Source: JAEKNW01 sp963678375
Lineage (GTDB): Bacteria; Cloacimonadota; Cloacimonadia; Cloacimonadales; JAFGVF01
Length of the DNA stretch: 64,000 bases
Reading direction: 5' to 3'
Assembly: GCA_963678375.2 (NCBI GenBank)
Contig: CAXXQH010000001.1
Location: 62,001 to 126,000 of the forward strand
Of this stretch, positions 60,434 through 64,000 are shown one piece after another. Made by a program: the position numbers and the translations under genes. Each line of letters begins with the position of its first letter. Position 1 is the stretch's first letter. The notes under the pieces were generated by a model. The model was given only the letters and a program-made list of their open reading frames with translations, did not search any database and was not told the origin of the DNA.

Positions 60434-62329
60434 TTATTCATTAAGTAATAAATACTCTTCTTCAAGAATCTGTAATTGATTATATTCGTGATCTAATAGA
60501 TTATCAATCTCTTCAGTTCTATCCTTGAGAGTTTTTACTAATTCTTGATCGCTATAGATAGAGGGATCACTATACATATCCTCTATCTCTTCCTTTTCAT
60601 TTTCTAAATTACTAATAGATATTTCTTTTTCTTCTATTTGAGACATTAATTTCTCTAATATATAAGGGTTAACTCTTTTTTTACGGTCTGTATCCTTACT
60701 TTTAGCAGATAAATCATTATTTTCTTTTTTATTACTTGTATCACTTAAGAATTCATTAAGAATATCATTCCAGTCAGCTTTGGTTTCTTTTATAGACAAA
60801 TCTTTAAACAACCAAAATTTATTAGCAAGTTTAGAAATAAAGTTACGGTCATGAGATACAAAGATAATAGTACCTGAATAATCCTGAAGAGAGGCGATTA
60901 AATCATCTACCATCATGATATCTAAGTGATTAGTTGGTTCATCTAGAAGTAAAACATTTGGATGTTGATGAATCAATACTGCTAAGTTAAGTCTTGCCTT
61001 CTCCCCTCCACTCATAAATTCGATTGGTTTATCAACATCATCACCAGTAAAGCCATAACGAGCAAGATATTTTAAGACATAACCTATAGGTTGGCTAGGA
61101 ACCATCTGCCATATAGTTTCTTTTGGAGTTAATTTGGGGTCAAGTGAACTATGAAACTGGTCGAAATAACCAATTTTTATATTACTTCCAATTTTGCACT
61201 TTCCTTTAAGAAGCTTTTGCTCTTGAAGTAATACTTTGATCAAAGTAGTTTTTCCACAACCATTACGACCGATAATAGCTATTCTATCCTGATATTGAGC
61301 TCTAACATTAATATCATTAGCTAAGTTAAGACTAGGGAAACCTAGCTGTGCATTTTGAAAGACAAAGACATCGTTTCCTGTACGTTCTGAATCAGAGAAA
61401 TTTAGGTTGTAACGTTTATCATTTCCAACAGAATCTACTATATCTAGCTTTTCTAGCTGCTTCAATCTTGAACGTGCTTGAATAGTTTTTTGCGAGCCAA
61501 TATTTCTTCTTACAAAGTCCATTGTTGTTTCAATGTGCTTTTGTTGTTGTTGATATGCTTTTTGCTGTTGTTCTTTTCTCAGTTTAGATTCTTGTTCATA
61601 AAAAGAGTAATTACCGCTATATGTTGATATTGTTTTATTCTCAATCTCAAAGATTTTGGTAATAGTTTTGTTTAAGAATTCTTTATCATGAGATATTATG
61701 ATATAAGGAACTCCTAGATTTACTAAGTAGTTTTCTAACCAAGATATCATATGTAAATCCAGATGATTAGTAGGTTCATCAAGAAGAAGTACATTAAAAT
61801 CAGAGAGCAATATCTTAGCTAATTCGATTCTAGTTTGCTCTCCCCCACTAAATTTCTGCACTTGATTATTCCAGCAAGTTTCCTTGAAACCAAGGGAGGT
61901 TAAGATTAACTTGATATTGGTCTCGTAATCGTATCCTCCAAGAGTAAAAAACTCTTCTTCTAGCTTAGATAATAGGTTTAAATTGTCATCAGAATGATCA
62001 TGAGATAATTTCTCACGAACTTCTTGAAGTCTTTTTTGCTTATCTAAAAAATCTATTCTACTCTCTAAAACTGATTCGTAAAGGGTAGAATCCTGATTAA
62101 GAGTATTAATCTGTTTTAAGTAGGCAATTTTAGTAGAAGAAGCATAGTTTATTATACCAGCAGATGCTTCAATCTCCTTATTAATAATCTTCATTAGGGT
62201 AGTCTTTCCACAACCATTTCTACCAATTAGCCCAATTCTACTATCTTTATCTATATTGAATGAAATACTATTTAGCAGATTAAATCCTGCAAATGTCATC
62301 TCAATATCATTTACCTGTATTAAACTCAA
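60434..62329 (-). CDS. ABC-F family ATPase (Uup/EttA-like)
   Basis: The protein has 631 residues. It has two ABC domains and no membrane segments: Walker A GRNGCGKTT in each half, signature motifs FSGGEQTRIELA and MSGGEKARLNLA, and LLDEPTNHLD twice. A Gln-rich linker (AYQQQQKHIETTMDF) sits between the halves, and a charged coiled coil (about 555-630) closes the chain. ABC-F proteins act on the ribosome exit site and translation. Which subfamily it belongs to is not clear; the C-terminal coiled coil favours Uup. Confidence 0.88.
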   Translation of the reverse strand: MSLIQVNDIEMTFAGFNLLNSISFNIDKDSRIGLIGRNGCGKTTLMKIINKEIEASAGIINYASSTKIAYLKQINTLNQDSTLYESVLESRIDFLDKQKRLQEVREKLSHDHSDDNLNLLSKLEEEFFTLGGYDYETNIKLILTSLGFKETCWNNQVQKFSGGEQTRIELAKILLSDFNVLLLDEPTNHLDLHMISWLENYLVNLGVPYIIISHDKEFLNKTITKIFEIENKTISTYSGNYSFYEQESKLRKEQQQKAYQQQQKHIETTMDFVRRNIGSQKTIQARSRLKQLEKLDIVDSVGNDKRYNLNFSDSERTGNDVFVFQNAQLGFPSLNLANDINVRAQYQDRIAIIGRNGCGKTTLIKVLLQEQKLLKGKCKIGSNIKIGYFDQFHSSLDPKLTPKETIWQMVPSQPIGYVLKYLARYGFTGDDVDKPIEFMSGGEKARLNLAVLIHQHPNVLLLDEPTNHLDIMMVDDLIASLQDYSGTIIFVSHDRNFISKLANKFWLFKDLSIKETKADWNDILNEFLSDTSNKKENNDLSAKSKDTDRKKRVNPYILEKLMSQIEEKEISISNLENEKEEIEDMYSDPSIYSDQELVKTLKDRTEEIDNLLDHEYNQLQILEEEYLLLNE

Positions 62330-62337
62330 CTTTTCTC

Positions 62338-63591
62338 CTAATTCTGGTGTATAAGTTCACCTTTTTTATAAACTTCTTTAATATTATTAGACCCAAAATG
62401 ATATGGTAAGTATTGATAACTTGGCATATCTGTAATTAATATGTCAGCATACTTACCGATCTCTAATGAACCTACTTTATCTGCCATACCAATTGCTTGC
62501 GCTGCATTAATAGTAGAAGCTACTATTGCTTCTGCAGGTGTCATTTTCATTTGCAAACAGGCAAGTGTTATGACAAATTGCATATTGTCACAATTGCAAG
62601 AACCTGGATTAAAATCACTGGCTAAGGCAACTGGGGTATTTTCTTCAATCATTTTTCTGGCATTAGCATAAGAAGTTAATCCTAAGGAAAAGATTGTTGC
62701 TGGTAAAAGAGTTGCAATAACACCCTTTTTTGCAAGTGCTTTAATACCTTTATCAGAAGCTGCACCTAAATGATCTGCTGAAGTACATCCTAATTCAGCT
62801 GCCAATTCAGCTCCTCCAATAGGAACAATTTCATCAGCATGCATTTTAAGCTTTAAACCATGTTCTTTAGCACATTGTAAGACTTTACGAGATTCTGCAA
62901 TAGAATAAACATGATCTTCTGTGAAAATATCACAGTATTCTGCTAAACCAGATGTCGCTACTTCAGGAATCATCTCTTTAGTCAGTATGTCAATATAGCC
63001 TTGATGGTTTTCTTTATATTCAAATGGAAATTCATGAGCACCCATAAATGTAGGAATAATGTCTATTTTTTCATCATTTTTGAGTTTGTTGATAACTCTT
63101 AATTGTTTCAGTTCAGCTTTAGTATCTAAACCATAACCAGATTTAGCCTCAATTGTTGTTGTACCACAAGATATCATTTTCTTAATTCTTTCTTGAGCTA
63201 ATCGATATAGTTCTTCTTCTTCAGCGTCTTTTGTAGAGGAAATTGTTGAATTAATACCACCACCAGCTAAAGATATTTCAACATATCCTTTGCCTTCAAT
63301 TCTCATTTCAAACTCATTTTCTCGAGTATGCACAAAGATTGGGTGAGTATGTGGGTCAACAAAACCAGGCATAACAACTTTATCCATAGCATCAATAATC
63401 TGGGTAGGACTAAAATTATCAAGTATATTATCGGTAGTGTCAACAGCAACTATTATACCATCTTTAATAGCTAAGGCTCCGTTAGTTATGATTCCTAAGT
63501 TAGACATCTCTCTACCAACTCTCGCTTTGTGACCACCTGCTACAGTAATTAATTGATTAGCATTTATAATTATCTTATCTACAATTTGCAT
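62338..63591 (-). CDS. hutI: imidazolonepropionase
   Basis: The protein has 417 residues. It is an amidohydrolase-fold enzyme of histidine degradation that opens 4-imidazolone-5-propionate to N-formimino-glutamate. Metal-binding DPHTHPIFVHTREN, the second His in KMHADEIVPIGG, the SADHLGA block and ASDFNPGSCNCDNM are all in place. It links histidine to glutamate, which feeds the 2-hydroxyacyl-CoA dehydratase-like gene upstream and the methylmalonyl route. It lies 92 bp downstream of that gene and is probably part of a longer unit. Confidence 0.95.
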   Translation of the reverse strand: MQIVDKIIINANQLITVAGGHKARVGREMSNLGIITNGALAIKDGIIVAVDTTDNILDNFSPTQIIDAMDKVVMPGFVDPHTHPIFVHTRENEFEMRIEGKGYVEISLAGGGINSTISSTKDAEEEELYRLAQERIKKMISCGTTTIEAKSGYGLDTKAELKQLRVINKLKNDEKIDIIPTFMGAHEFPFEYKENHQGYIDILTKEMIPEVATSGLAEYCDIFTEDHVYSIAESRKVLQCAKEHGLKLKMHADEIVPIGGAELAAELGCTSADHLGAASDKGIKALAKKGVIATLLPATIFSLGLTSYANARKMIEENTPVALASDFNPGSCNCDNMQFVITLACLQMKMTPAEAIVASTINAAQAIGMADKVGSLEIGKYADILITDMPSYQYLPYHFGSNNIKEVYKKGELIHQN

Positions 63592-63683
63592 TATTTATCT
63601 CCAAATATTTTTATTTTAATTCTTCATTACTTGCTTTGTTTTTATTCATCTGCATTATTAAAAAGATTATTGCAAGAGATGAG

Positions 63684-64000
63684 TTATTCTATCATTTCTA
63701 AAAAGCTCTCTATTCTGAGTTTAGTTCTCTCATCTAATTTCCCAGGTTTATCGCCTTCAATAAGAAGTATAGGTAAATCAATATTTTTCTTTAGTAGAAT
63801 GTTATCAATTTGTCTGTGACAGAAGGATTGAGTATAAGAAATAACAGCATCGATCTCTCTTTGTTTCAATTCTACTAATATATCTTGAATTCTAAACTCA
63901 ATATCATAAGGATAAGTATATCTCAGATATTGATTAACTATATCATTTTCTAAATATGGCATAGAAAACTGTCTTTGAACTTCATTATATACAACACGAG
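63684..64000 (-). CDS. 2-hydroxyacyl-CoA dehydratase-like subunit, C-terminal part (cut by window edge)
   Basis: The frame is open to base 64000 and reads RVVYNEVQRQFSMPYLEND before the first internal Met. Then come YTQSFCHRQIDNILLKKNID and LLIEGDKPGKLDERTKLRI, the C-terminal pattern of HgdB/FldC-type D-component subunits (Cys in a CHRQ context, EGD motif). These enzymes dehydrate (R)-2-hydroxyacyl-CoA using an ATP-driven activase. The substrate (2-hydroxyglutaryl, phenyllactyl and so on) cannot be told. Only about the last 105 codons are in the window. Confidence 0.7.
   Translation of the reverse strand, partial: RVVYNEVQRQFSMPYLENDIVNQYLRYTYPYDIEFRIQDILVELKQREIDAVISYTQSFCHRQIDNILLKKNIDLPILLIEGDKPGKLDERTKLRIESFLEMIE

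Noticed and set aside
1..64000. CRISPR array, prophage, transposon or toxin-antitoxin pair
   Set aside because: No regularly spaced direct repeats, integrase, transposase or phage structural genes were seen; the nuclease-helicase has no cas neighbours.

Overview
The window is a 64 kb chromosomal segment of an AT-rich (about one third G+C by eye) anaerobic, double-membraned bacterium. It has no prophage, no intact insertion sequence and no CRISPR array. Three things suggest a member of the FCB group, most likely a Cloacimonadota-like amino-acid fermenter: (i) a secreted protein with a type IX secretion (Por) C-terminal sorting domain beside a predicted outer-membrane metallopeptidase; (ii) two four-subunit 2-oxoacid:ferredoxin oxidoreductases; (iii) a complete methylmalonyl-CoA module (mutA, mutB, meaB, epimerase) with imidazolonepropionase and a 2-hydroxyacyl-CoA dehydratase-like subunit. 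The phylum is my inference; no 16S gene is present.

Layout. 1-4.7 kb (minus): 5' end of rpsA, then three exported proteins. 5.2-17.6 kb (plus): mutA-mutB, meaB, rimO, a SpoVG-like protein, hflX, then aminotransferase-vorDBAC. 17.8-21.3 kb (plus): murI, a degenerate M29-peptidase homologue, pyrG. 21.5-28.1 kb (minus): rnr, a small membrane protein, yicC, and a 987-residue receiver/PEP-synthase-like fusion. 28.8-33 kb: birA and three methyltransferases in both orientations. 33.4-37.5 kb (minus): tatD, then korDABC and methylmalonyl-CoA epimerase. 37.8-44.6 kb: mixed housekeeping genes (flavodoxin-like reductase, GNAT, thiN, M23 peptidase, lipoprotein, rlmD, GT2, hexapeptide acyltransferase, isochorismatase-like). 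44.7-48.9 kb (plus): GAF/HD-GYP, SpoU-type methyltransferase, dus, zinc-ribbon membrane protein. 49.3-57 kb (minus): rpsO, pnp, ahcY, RfaH/NusG-like, galE, ugd, tadA, tRNA-Ser(CGA). 57-64 kb (minus): 2-hydroxyacyl-CoA dehydratase-like (partial), hutI, ABC-F, unknown P-loop kinase, nuclease-helicase, small membrane protein.

How the genes work together. HutI feeds histidine toward glutamate. An aminotransferase paired with Vor, and a separate Kor, oxidise 2-oxoacids with ferredoxin. Succinyl-CoA made by Kor can be isomerised by MutAB, guarded by MeaB and the epimerase, toward propionate. The epimerase sits in the kor operon and mutAB-meaB sits 24 kb away, so the pathway is split but fully present.

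The most unusual items are: a Cys/His cluster inserted in MutA; a tandem-receiver/ATP-grasp protein without the phosphohistidine domain; a helicase with an intact RecB/Cas4-type nuclease domain; an HMA-like lipoprotein that has lost its metal-binding cysteines; an M29-peptidase pseudo-enzyme; a tRNA gene that begins inside the tadA stop codon; a palindrome cluster after that tRNA; and long hairpins before pnp and before the RfaH-like gene. I see no clear multi-gene defence system or wholly new system.
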